Notes: generated from the letters alone by a model not told the origin. 5,444 nt of DNA from Alloprevotella sp. (GCA_015259235.1 JABZGM010000147.1:1-5444); one strand, 5' to 3'; positions 1-5,444 are shown, numbered from the stretch's first letter. Numbers and translations are program-made.

Positions 1-72
1 CGCTGGAGCTACCCCCGTGATTTATCAGCACGTCTTCACACAAGCCTAGACTTAGCTGCCCTAGAAAACTAG
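1..72 (+). CDS. 3' end of an unidentified upstream gene (frame ambiguous)
   Basis: The window opens inside what is probably the tail of an upstream + strand gene. Two frames are open from the edge. The frame starting at base 1 reads 23 codons, ending ...HTSLDLAALEN, and stops at TAG 70-72. The frame starting at base 2 reads 15 codons, ending ...PVIYQHVFTQA, and stops at TAG 47-49. The second frame has a third-position C/G preference closer to the genes downstream, while the first uses TTA, TCA and GCA codons that look less typical here. The first frame, however, ends exactly where the inverted repeat at 73-112 begins. The third frame stops almost at once. I do not recognise either tail, so no function is offered. 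It is also possible that neither is coding. Confidence 0.35.
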   Translation, partial: RWSYPRDLSARLHTSLDLAALEN

Positions 73-152
73 AGATGCTAGAGCTCCTAGAAATCTAGAA
101 CATCTAGCATCTAAGCTCTAACGTCTAAAGTCTACCCTCTAATGTCTAAAAC
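61..152. repeat. Degenerate CTA-unit tandem array, exact 7-base period at its 3' half
   Basis: CTA triplets begin at 61, 69, 78, 87, 95, 104, 111, 118, 125, 132, 139 and 146. The first five units are 8-9 bases long and begin CTAG (CTAGAAAA, CTAGAGATG, CTAGAGCTC, CTAGAAAT, CTAGAACAT). From 104 the period is exactly 7: CTAGCAT, CTAAGCT, CTAACGT, CTAAAGT, CTACCCT, CTAATGT, CTAAAAC. Six of these seven fit CTA-n-n-n-T with a freely varying centre. The ATG of ispD (142-144) lies inside the unit CTAATGT, so the array crosses the translation start. The fixed register with variable interior differs from a simple microsatellite, where whole units are copied. Function is unknown; it may affect transcription, initiation or local DNA shape. 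Confidence 0.8.
73..112. other. Inverted repeat in the CTA array (possible 3' hairpin of the upstream gene)
   Basis: AGATGCTAGA at 73-82 is the exact reverse complement of TCTAGCATCT at 103-112, giving a 10-bp perfect stem around a 20-base loop. Inside the loop CTAG (87-90) can pair with CTAG (95-98) around AAAT. No T-run follows on either strand, so it does not meet the intrinsic terminator pattern. It starts immediately after the stop codon of one of the two candidate upstream reading frames. Part of the symmetry comes for free from the palindromic CTAG units, but the GATG/CATC ends do not. Confidence 0.5.
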
Positions 153-861
153 CCTACAAGTTGCCATTCTCCTTGCCGGAGGTTCGGGTCATCGCTACGG
201 AGCAGACTGTCCCAAACAGTTCGTTCGCATCGGAGAACGCACCGTCTTAGAGCATAGTCTTGCCGCTTTTGAGCAATCACCGCACATAGATGCCGTGGTG
301 GTCGTCTCGCATCCTCAGCATCTCGATGAGGTGCGTCAACTCCTTCCCCCATCTCAGCACCCCAAACTCCGTGCAGTGGTGGCAGGAGGGGCAGAGCGAC
401 AGGACTCTACCCTCAATGCACTGCGCGCACTAGAGCAAGTCACCGACCTACCCTTGGAGCAGCTCCGCATTCTCATCCACGATGCAGTGCGACCGGCTGT
501 GAGTCAAGCCGTGATTGAGCGCGTTTGCACTGCGCTCGACTCACATGCTGCCGTCAATCTCGTAGTACCAGTGACAGACACCTTGTTGGAAATAGACGAA
601 AACGGCACCACAGCAGCCATGCCTTCGCGCGCTCGTTTCCGCCGTGTGCAAACTCCACAAGGGTTTCAGGCTGACACCCTACAACACGCCTATGATGTTG
701 CCCTCACCGATCCCAACTTTCAAGCTACAGACGACTGCGGTGTGGTGTTTCGTTATCTTCCCAATGTCGAAATTGCCTTGGTGGAAGGCGAACAAAGCAA
801 CATCAAACTCACCTATCCCGAAGACTACCACGTGCTGCACCATCTTCTCGTGAAATCCTAA
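142..861 (+). CDS. ispD: 2-C-methyl-D-erythritol 4-phosphate cytidylyltransferase
   Basis: This cytoplasmic enzyme of the non-mevalonate (MEP) isoprenoid pathway joins CTP and 2-C-methyl-D-erythritol 4-phosphate to give CDP-methylerythritol and pyrophosphate. The 239-residue protein is close to the E. coli length (236). The nucleotide-binding loop LLAGGSGHRYG followed by PKQF is at residues 10-27, with the catalytic basic residues R18 and K25. Further family motifs are AGGAERQDS (81-89), HDAVRP (113-118), VPVTDTL (142-148), RVQTPQGF (168-175), TDD (196-198) and NIKLTYPEDY (220-229), whose K222 corresponds to the conserved substrate-phosphate lysine. The start at 142 is well fixed: TAA at 112-114 lies upstream in frame, and the nucleotide-binding loop follows at the usual distance. 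No Shine-Dalgarno is visible, and the ATG sits within the 7-base repeat array. The 90-base gap to the GH3 gene leaves co-transcription with it uncertain. Confidence 0.96.
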   Translation: MSKTLQVAILLAGGSGHRYGADCPKQFVRIGERTVLEHSLAAFEQSPHIDAVVVVSHPQHLDEVRQLLPPSQHPKLRAVVAGGAERQDSTLNALRALEQVTDLPLEQLRILIHDAVRPAVSQAVIERVCTALDSHAAVNLVVPVTDTLLEIDENGTTAAMPSRARFRRVQTPQGFQADTLQHAYDVALTDPNFQATDDCGVVFRYLPNVEIALVEGEQSNIKLTYPEDYHVLHHLLVKS

Positions 862-884
862 TCCAATCGCGAGCTACCCTCGGC

Positions 885-912
885 AGCACCACAGACACTC
901 ATCTGTAGTGCT
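885..912 (+). other. Imperfect hairpin downstream of ispD
   Basis: AGCAC-C-ACAGA at 885-895 pairs with TCTGT-A-GTGCT at 902-912, giving two 5-bp helices separated by one C/A mismatch, with a six-base loop (CACTCA). It begins 24 bases after the ispD stop codon and ends 39 bases before the GH3 start. The bases that follow (TCGCCCGTCTTCTCCC) are pyrimidine-rich but hold no T-run, so it may be a weak terminator, a transcript-end stabiliser or a processing site. The remaining 862-951 gap shows no small gene and no Bacteroidota-type promoter that I can support. Confidence 0.4.
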
Positions 913-951
913 TCGCCCGTCTTCTCCCACTTCTCCTAAACTCTTGCTTCA

Positions 952-2460
952 ATGAATCTCACCCCTCTCGTTCGTCGCTTCTTCGCCCATCGCGTGCGCA
1001 CCATACAGTCCTATCCCGAACAAGGAGAAATGCTGCAACGCCAAGTGTTGGCACGCTTGATTCGTCAAGCCACACACACCGCCTTTGGCGAACGTCACGA
1101 TTTCAGTTCCATCACCTCCTATGAGAGTTTTGCACAGCGCGTCCCCCTCAACGACTATGAGAGTCTGAAAACCGACATCGACCGCATGCGCCACGGAGAG
1201 TCTAACATCCTCTGGCAAGGAAAAGTGCGCTGGTATGCTAAATCTTCTGGTACTACGAACGACAAGAGCAAGTTTATCCCTGTCAGCAACCAAGGACTCC
1301 AACAACTGCACTATGCTGGTGGTCGAGATTCTGTCGCACTCTATCTGCACCACAATCCCGAGAGTCGACTCTTCACGGGTAAATCGCTCATTCTTGGAGG
1401 TAGTCACCAACCCAACTACGATTCTACCACTTCGCGTGTGGGAGATTTGAGCGCGATTCTCAACGAAAATGCCTCACCCTTCGTGCGTCTGTTTCGCGTG
1501 CCCTCCAAGCGCGTGGCACTTTTGGAAGATTTTGAGCAAAAACGCGACCTCATCGCACAAGAAACTCTCCGCGCTAACGTTACCTCTATAGCTGGTGTGC
1601 CTTCGTGGATGATGGCAGTGCTCATGCGCTTGATGGAGATTTCGGGTGCAAAAGACCTCACCGAGGTGTGGCCCAACCTAGAAGTATTCTTCCACGGTGG
1701 AGTGGCTTTCACCCCCTACCGCGAACAATACCTGCGCCTCATCCCTTCCGACAAGATGCACTACATGGAAACCTACAATGCTTCGGAAGGATTCTTCGGA
1801 CTCCAAACCGATCCTGCCGATAAGTCCATGGAATTCATGCTCGACTACGACGTCTTCTATGAATTTATCCCTCTCGAAGAAGTTGGCAGCGACAATCCCA
1901 CCATTCTCCCCATCTGGGAAGTGGAGGCAGGTCGCAACTATGCCCTCGTCATCTCCACCTCGTGTGGTCTTTGGCGTTACCAAATCGGCGACACTGTGCG
2001 CTTCACCCAAGTGCGCCCTTGGAAGTTCATCATCTCTGGTCGTACCAAGAGTTTCATCAATGCCTTTGGTGAAGAACTCATGGTGGACAATGCCGAACAA
2101 GGTCTCAAAGCTGCCTGCGAAGCCACGGGAGCAGAAGTGAGCGAATACACCGCAGCCCCAGTGTTTATGGATGCTGAAGGCAAATGTCGCCACCAGTGGG
2201 TCATCGAATTCCGTCGTGCTCCAGAGGATGTAGCAGCTTTCGCTCGCCATCTCGACCAAGCCTTGCAGCGCATCAATTCGGACTATGAGGCGAAACGCTA
2301 CAAGGATATTACGCTCCAAGAACTAGAAATCGTGCCTGCCCGCGCCAATCTCTTCAACGATTGGCTCAAGAGCCGCGGCAAACTGGGTGGACAACACAAA
2401 GTGCCTCGCCTGAGCAATACGCGCGACATCATCGAACAGATTCTGGCTTTAAATGTATAA
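952..2460 (+). CDS. GH3-family acyl-adenylate / acyl-amido synthetase
   Basis: This protein belongs to the GH3 branch of the acyl-adenylating (ANL) superfamily. Plant members such as JAR1 activate a carboxylic acid with ATP and transfer the acyl group to an amino acid; the substrates of bacterial members are mostly unknown. The 502-residue length is usual for the bacterial form. The three ATP/AMP motifs are in order: SSGTTNDKSK (98-107), YNASEG (275-280) and WRYQIGDTVRF (351-361). The hinge-like segment SGRTKSFINAFGEELM is at 372-387, and the C-terminal GKLGGQHKVPRL (476-487) resembles the GQYK-P-R ending of plant GH3 proteins. All key motif residues are present, so it should be active. There is no signal peptide or membrane segment, which indicates a cytoplasmic enzyme. 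The opening MNLTPLVRRFFAHR fits a family N-terminus. Its stop is followed after one base by the start of the lipoprotein gene. The family call is firm; the reaction in this organism is not known. Confidence 0.93.
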   Translation: MNLTPLVRRFFAHRVRTIQSYPEQGEMLQRQVLARLIRQATHTAFGERHDFSSITSYESFAQRVPLNDYESLKTDIDRMRHGESNILWQGKVRWYAKSSGTTNDKSKFIPVSNQGLQQLHYAGGRDSVALYLHHNPESRLFTGKSLILGGSHQPNYDSTTSRVGDLSAILNENASPFVRLFRVPSKRVALLEDFEQKRDLIAQETLRANVTSIAGVPSWMMAVLMRLMEISGAKDLTEVWPNLEVFFHGGVAFTPYREQYLRLIPSDKMHYMETYNASEGFFGLQTDPADKSMEFMLDYDVFYEFIPLEEVGSDNPTILPIWEVEAGRNYALVISTSCGLWRYQIGDTVRFTQVRPWKFIISGRTKSFINAFGEELMVDNAEQGLKAACEATGAEVSEYTAAPVFMDAEGKCRHQWVIEFRRAPEDVAAFARHLDQALQRINSDYEAKRYKDITLQELEIVPARANLFNDWLKSRGKLGGQHKVPRLSNTRDIIEQILALNV

Positions 2461-2461
2461 T

Positions 2462-4393
2462 ATGAAAAGATTAGCTCTTTTCCTCCTCGCCCTAGTAGGA
2501 CTCTCCGCCCTCATCTCTGCCTGCGCCAACCAAGGTTCGGGACCTGATGGCGGACCCTATGACGAAACTCCACCACACATCGTGGGAATGACTGCCCCGG
2601 AGCGGCTGCAAAACGGCAAGCGCACCAAGTTCTCTCTGGTCTTCAATGAGTTAATCAAGGTGGATAATCCCACGGAGAAAATCATCGTGTCACCTCCGCA
2701 GATTGAAACGCCCGAGATTAAAGTGTCAGGACGTCGCATCACCGTGGAATTGCTCGACTCGATGCGCCCCAACACCACCTACACGGTGGACTTCTCTGAT
2801 GCCATCACAGACAACAATGAGGGAAATCCGCTCGGACAATACACCTACATTTTCTCCACAGGTCAGACCACCGACACCATGCAAATGTCGGGCTATGTGC
2901 TCAACGCCGAAGATCTCGAACCGGTCAAAGGCATCCTAGCGGGGCTCTATCAGCAGCACAATGACAGTGTCTTCGGCAAGCGTGCTTTCGATCGCGTAGC
3001 CCGCACCGATGCTTCGGGATTTTTTTCCATCAAAGGGGTTTCTGCCGAAAAAGACTATACGCTCTATGCCCTACAAGATGCCGATGGTGACTTCCACTAC
3101 ACCCAACCGAGTGAAATGGTGGGATTTCTCCACAGCAACCTCCGCGCTGGTGCTTTCCGCGACACACGCTATGACACACTGTGGGTGGACTCTGTGCGCT
3201 ACGACTCCATTCGCATCATTCCCTACACCCATTTTACGCCCGATGACTTGGTGGTGCGTGCCTTCAAGATGGATGTCAATACACGCCACTATCTCAAAGC
3301 GCAACGCGATGTGCCCGAACTCTTCACCACGTTCTTCACTGGTCCTAGTCGCAACCGCCCCACCATCAAGGGACTAAATTTCGATGCCACCAAAACCTTT
3401 GTGGTCAATGCCTCAGCCGGCAACGACACCATCTCCTATTGGCTGGCTGACACCACGCTATTGCGACAAGACACCCTGCGATTTGCCTATACCTACGACA
3501 ACTGGGACGACTCTCTGGCGCAGATGCTACCGAAGACCGACACCCTCGAACTCACTCCCAAAATCACCTTCGCAAAGCGCGCTGCCAATGAAGCGAAAGA
3601 ATTAGCAAAATGGCAAAAGCAAAAAGAAAAGCGTGAAAAACGCGGTGATTTTTCACAGTCTAAACCACCAATGGTGGCACTGCAACTCCGCACCGACGTG
3701 AGTGGTTCCCTAGTGCCCAATCGCAACATCCTCATCCAGTTCGATCAACCGCTACGCTCATTCGACCGCAAAAAACTCCATCTGCAACTGAAGAAAGACA
3801 GCACTTACCACGATGCACCTTATGAGTTAGACACCATCCCCAACAACATACTGGCTTATCGACTGCGCGCTGAGTGGCGACCCGCACAGGAATACCAGTT
3901 GGTCATCGATTCCGCTGCCATGACGAGTCTATACGATCGGGTAAATCTTTCCACCAACAACAAATTTTCCATTGCCAAACTCGAAGAATTTGGCACCATA
4001 TTTTTGTCGCTTTCCAATGCTGACACTGCCACCATTGTGCAACTCCTCGGTTCTGATGGAAAACCCATAGACCAAGTGAAGGTCAAAAACAACCGCGCTG
4101 AGTTCTACTACGTCAAACCGGGTAAGTACTTCTTGCGTTGCTTCTTCGACCACAACGGTGACGGCAAGTGGACAACTGGAAGTATCTCCCCTCGTCGCGA
4201 CCCAGAAGAAGTCTACTACTTCCCCAAAGAAATCGAAGCGCGCGCCAACTGGGACACCAATGAATCGTGGGATGTCACTGCTCTTCGCTTAGATAAACAA
4301 AAACCTGATGCGCTTGTCAAGCAGCGCAAAGACAAACAGCGTAACGACACTCACCAGCGCAATTTGGAACGCCTCAGACAGCGAGGAGAATAA
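2462..4393 (+). CDS. Ig-like domain (Big_5/SbsA-like) lipoprotein
   Basis: This is a probable membrane-anchored lipoprotein of 643 residues. Numbering from ATG 2462, a basic start (MKR) and a hydrophobic stretch lead to lipobox I18-S-A-C21. An ATG at 2453 would add MYN and overlap the GH3 stop; 2462 gives the more standard signal peptide. After a Gly-rich linker, residues about 37-134 match the Bacteroidota Ig-like domain, including IVSPP, DSMRPNTTYTVDF, DNNEGNPL and a closing FSTG. Residues about 142-225 look like a carboxypeptidase-regulatory-like beta sandwich with an acidic DADGD loop (206-210). A Lys/Glu/Arg-rich, probably helical linker (372-396) precedes a second Ig-like segment (about 419-505). 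A conserved-looking C-terminal part contains DHNGDGKWTTG (573-583) and RANW, and a basic tail has 11 Lys/Arg in its last 32 residues. No acidic run follows C21, so a surface-export signal is not evident. Role unknown; co-transcription with the GH3 gene is very likely. Confidence 0.85.
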   Translation: MKRLALFLLALVGLSALISACANQGSGPDGGPYDETPPHIVGMTAPERLQNGKRTKFSLVFNELIKVDNPTEKIIVSPPQIETPEIKVSGRRITVELLDSMRPNTTYTVDFSDAITDNNEGNPLGQYTYIFSTGQTTDTMQMSGYVLNAEDLEPVKGILAGLYQQHNDSVFGKRAFDRVARTDASGFFSIKGVSAEKDYTLYALQDADGDFHYTQPSEMVGFLHSNLRAGAFRDTRYDTLWVDSVRYDSIRIIPYTHFTPDDLVVRAFKMDVNTRHYLKAQRDVPELFTTFFTGPSRNRPTIKGLNFDATKTFVVNASAGNDTISYWLADTTLLRQDTLRFAYTYDNWDDSLAQMLPKTDTLELTPKITFAKRAANEAKELAKWQKQKEKREKRGDFSQSKPPMVALQLRTDVSGSLVPNRNILIQFDQPLRSFDRKKLHLQLKKDSTYHDAPYELDTIPNNILAYRLRAEWRPAQEYQLVIDSAAMTSLYDRVNLSTNNKFSIAKLEEFGTIFLSLSNADTATIVQLLGSDGKPIDQVKVKNNRAEFYYVKPGKYFLRCFFDHNGDGKWTTGSISPRRDPEEVYYFPKEIEARANWDTNESWDVTALRLDKQKPDALVKQRKDKQRNDTHQRNLERLRQRGE

Positions 4394-4451
4394 CCACAGC
4401 CCCCCTCTCCTACAAGGTACTAGCGATTCGCACTATTACCTATTACAATAT

Positions 4452-4508
4452 ATTCCCCTCGAAGCCGACAGAGAAGCCCCACTTTTCTCTGAACTCTTCG
4501 AGGGGAAT
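4452..4508 (+). promoter_or_regulatory. Two-tier hairpin in the 5' leader of pdxB (or lipoprotein terminator)
   Basis: ATTCCCCTCGAAG (4452-4464) and CTTCGAGGGGAAT (4496-4508) form a perfect 13-bp stem. Within the 31-base interior, CAGAGAA (4469-4475) pairs with TTCTCTG (4485-4491), extendable by a G-T pair, around a seven-base loop, with four unpaired bases on each side between the two helices. The right arm ends 15 bases before the pdxB ATG, and the leader between them is A-rich (TCAAATAAAATAGCCT from 4508). The flanks lack a T-run on either strand, which argues against a classical terminator in either direction, although a less canonical terminator for the lipoprotein transcript remains possible. 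The rest of the 4394-4523 gap holds a six-C run (4400-4405) and no recognisable gene or clear promoter. Confidence 0.65.
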
Positions 4509-4523
4509 CAAATAAAATAGCCT

Positions 4524-5444
4524 ATGAAACTCGTTATTGACGATAAGATCCCATTTATTCACGGACTAGCCGAACAGTTCGGCACGTGTGTTTATCGTCC
4601 AGGATCGGAGATTTCTCCTGCAGATGTGCAAGATGCCGATGCACTCATCGTACGCACGCGCACACATGCCAATGAAGCCCTGCTCAAAGGCAGCAAGGTG
4701 CAACTCGTGGTCACCGCCACCATCGGACACGATCACCTTGAAAAGGAATATCTGGCGCAAGCCGGCATCAAATGGCACAACTGCCCAGGGTGCAATGCAG
4801 AGAGTGTGGCGCAATATGTCCGCAATAGTCTTTGGCGCGCCATGCTGGCTGGTCATCTTTCTCCCAATCCCCAAGACACCTGTGTGGGTATCGTTGGCGT
4901 GGGTCACGTGGGATCTGCCGTTTCACGCGCCCTCCGCGCCGAAGGCTTTCGCACCCTCCACTGCGACCCTCCCAAAGGTGAACCTGCCACCCTCGCAGAT
5001 CTAGCGCGCGAATGTCAAGTGATCACCCTGCACACTCCTCTCACCACCGAAGGAGAGCACGCCACCTTCCATTTGGCAAATGCCGAATTCTTCGCTTCCC
5101 TCCGTCAATGCCGCGTGTTCATCAACGCTGCTCGCGGTGAATGCACCGACACACAGGCACTTAAGGCGGCTATTCGCTCTGGAAAAGTGACTTGTGCCGT
5201 CATCGACACATGGGAAAACGAGCCCAACATAGACCGCGAACTCCTAGATCTAGCCTTTATTGCCACGCCACACATCGCAGGCTATAGCGCAGACGGCAAA
5301 GCCAACGGCACACGAATGAGTTTGCAACACATCGCCCAGCACTTTTCTCTCACTGCTCGTCCCGATCTTGAAGTGCAACCTCCCACCCTTCCACAAGGTT
5401 TCGACTATGCACAAGAGGTCATATCGCAGCTCCCTGCTTCATTC
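4524..5444 (+). CDS. pdxB: 4-phosphoerythronate dehydrogenase, 3' end beyond the window
   Basis: This NAD-dependent 2-hydroxyacid dehydrogenase oxidises 4-phospho-D-erythronate to 2-oxo-3-hydroxy-4-phosphobutanoate, an early step of the DXP-dependent pyridoxal phosphate pathway in the cytoplasm. The frame is open for 307 codons to the window edge; E. coli PdxB has about 378. The start MKLVIDDKIP parallels the E. coli MKILVDENMP. Other matches are LIVRTRTHANEALL (41-54), TATIGHDH (64-71), PGCNAESVAQYV (88-99), the Rossmann loop GIVGVGHVG (122-130) followed by CDPP (147-150), HTPL (170-173), NAARGE (201-206), DTWENEP (228-234) and ATPHIAGYSADGKANGT (247-263). The catalytic set is R204, E233 and H250, each four residues before its E. 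coli counterpart. The substrate-binding and NAD domains are complete; the C-terminal PdxB-specific dimerisation domain is cut off. The start is preceded by an A-rich leader and a strong hairpin, suggesting a separate or regulated transcript. Confidence 0.95.
   Translation, partial: MKLVIDDKIPFIHGLAEQFGTCVYRPGSEISPADVQDADALIVRTRTHANEALLKGSKVQLVVTATIGHDHLEKEYLAQAGIKWHNCPGCNAESVAQYVRNSLWRAMLAGHLSPNPQDTCVGIVGVGHVGSAVSRALRAEGFRTLHCDPPKGEPATLADLARECQVITLHTPLTTEGEHATFHLANAEFFASLRQCRVFINAARGECTDTQALKAAIRSGKVTCAVIDTWENEPNIDRELLDLAFIATPHIAGYSADGKANGTRMSLQHIAQHFSLTARPDLEVQPPTLPQGFDYAQEVISQLPASF

Noticed and set aside
61..152. CRISPR array or attachment site as an explanation for the CTA repeats
   Set aside because: Units are only 7-9 bases with no spacers of uniform length, and there is no adjacent cas gene, tRNA or integrase.
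949..1410. Open frame of 153 codons on the - strand over the 5' part of the GH3 gene
   Set aside because: It is the mirror of a well-supported + strand coding region containing SSGTT, with no independent start signal or recognisable domain.
1697..2140. + strand open frame of 147 codons in another frame of GH3
   Set aside because: It is Ser/Pro/Thr-rich low-quality translation typical of a shifted frame; the true frame carries the conserved motifs without interruption.
1678..2319. Long open frame of 213 codons on the - strand inside the GH3 gene
   Set aside because: It is antisense to the part of GH3 that encodes the second and third adenylation motifs, its composition follows from the + strand codon bias, and it resembles no family I know.
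4416..4440. Second small hairpin (GGTA-TAG paired with CTA-TACC) upstream of the large one before pdxB
   Set aside because: It has only four and three pairs separated by a mismatch, with a further mismatch near the loop; too weak to claim without covariation evidence.
4440..4458. Possible promoter -7 element (TATATTCC) for pdxB
   Set aside because: It fits the Bacteroidota TAnnTTTG consensus poorly and has no TTTG-like -33 element at proper spacing; part of it is also in the hairpin arm.
4308..4520. Possible 70-residue small gene spanning the lipoprotein end and the intergenic gap
   Set aside because: It starts inside the lipoprotein frame and runs through both arms of the hairpin; there is no coding-like composition or start signal.
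4588..5004. + strand open frame of 138 codons near the window end
   Set aside because: It is out of frame with pdxB, whose frame (4524 to the edge) shows all catalytic motifs of 4-phosphoerythronate dehydrogenase.

Overview
The window looks like a core chromosomal stretch of a Bacteroidota bacterium, most likely order Bacteroidales. Three things point there: a large lipoprotein whose N-terminal part matches the Bacteroidota-type Ig-like (Big_5/SbsA-like) lipoprotein family, a roughly 500-residue GH3-family acyl-adenylating enzyme of the type common in that phylum, and starts without Shine-Dalgarno sequences, two of them preceded by A/T-rich leaders. Genus cannot be fixed from this alone. All recognisable genes lie on the + strand and use similar codons, rich in C at third positions. 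I see no mobile element, tRNA, rRNA or CRISPR array.

Layout: (1) 1-72 holds the last codons of an upstream gene, in one of two possible frames. (2) 61-152 is a short-period repeat array built on CTA(G/A) units. It settles into an exact 7-base period from 104 and runs through the start codon of the next gene; an inverted repeat (73-112) is embedded in it. (3) 142-861 is ispD, the MEP-pathway cytidylyltransferase. (4) 862-951 is a gap with one imperfect hairpin. (5) 952-2460 is a GH3-family acyl-adenylate/amido synthetase. (6) 2462-4393 is an Ig-like lipoprotein that starts one base after the GH3 stop (or overlaps it, if an upstream ATG is used), so the two are probably co-transcribed and translationally coupled. 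(7) 4394-4523 is a 130-base gap carrying a strong two-tier hairpin that ends 15 bases before the next ATG. (8) 4524 to the window end is pdxB (4-phosphoerythronate dehydrogenase), cut off before its C-terminal domain is complete.

Functionally, IspD and PdxB belong to two pathways that meet at 1-deoxy-D-xylulose 5-phosphate (isoprenoids and pyridoxal phosphate). The GH3 enzyme and the lipoprotein have no assigned substrate or role. I found no clear evidence of a new multi-gene system. The least explained signals are non-coding: the heptad array over the ispD start and the two-tier hairpin before pdxB.
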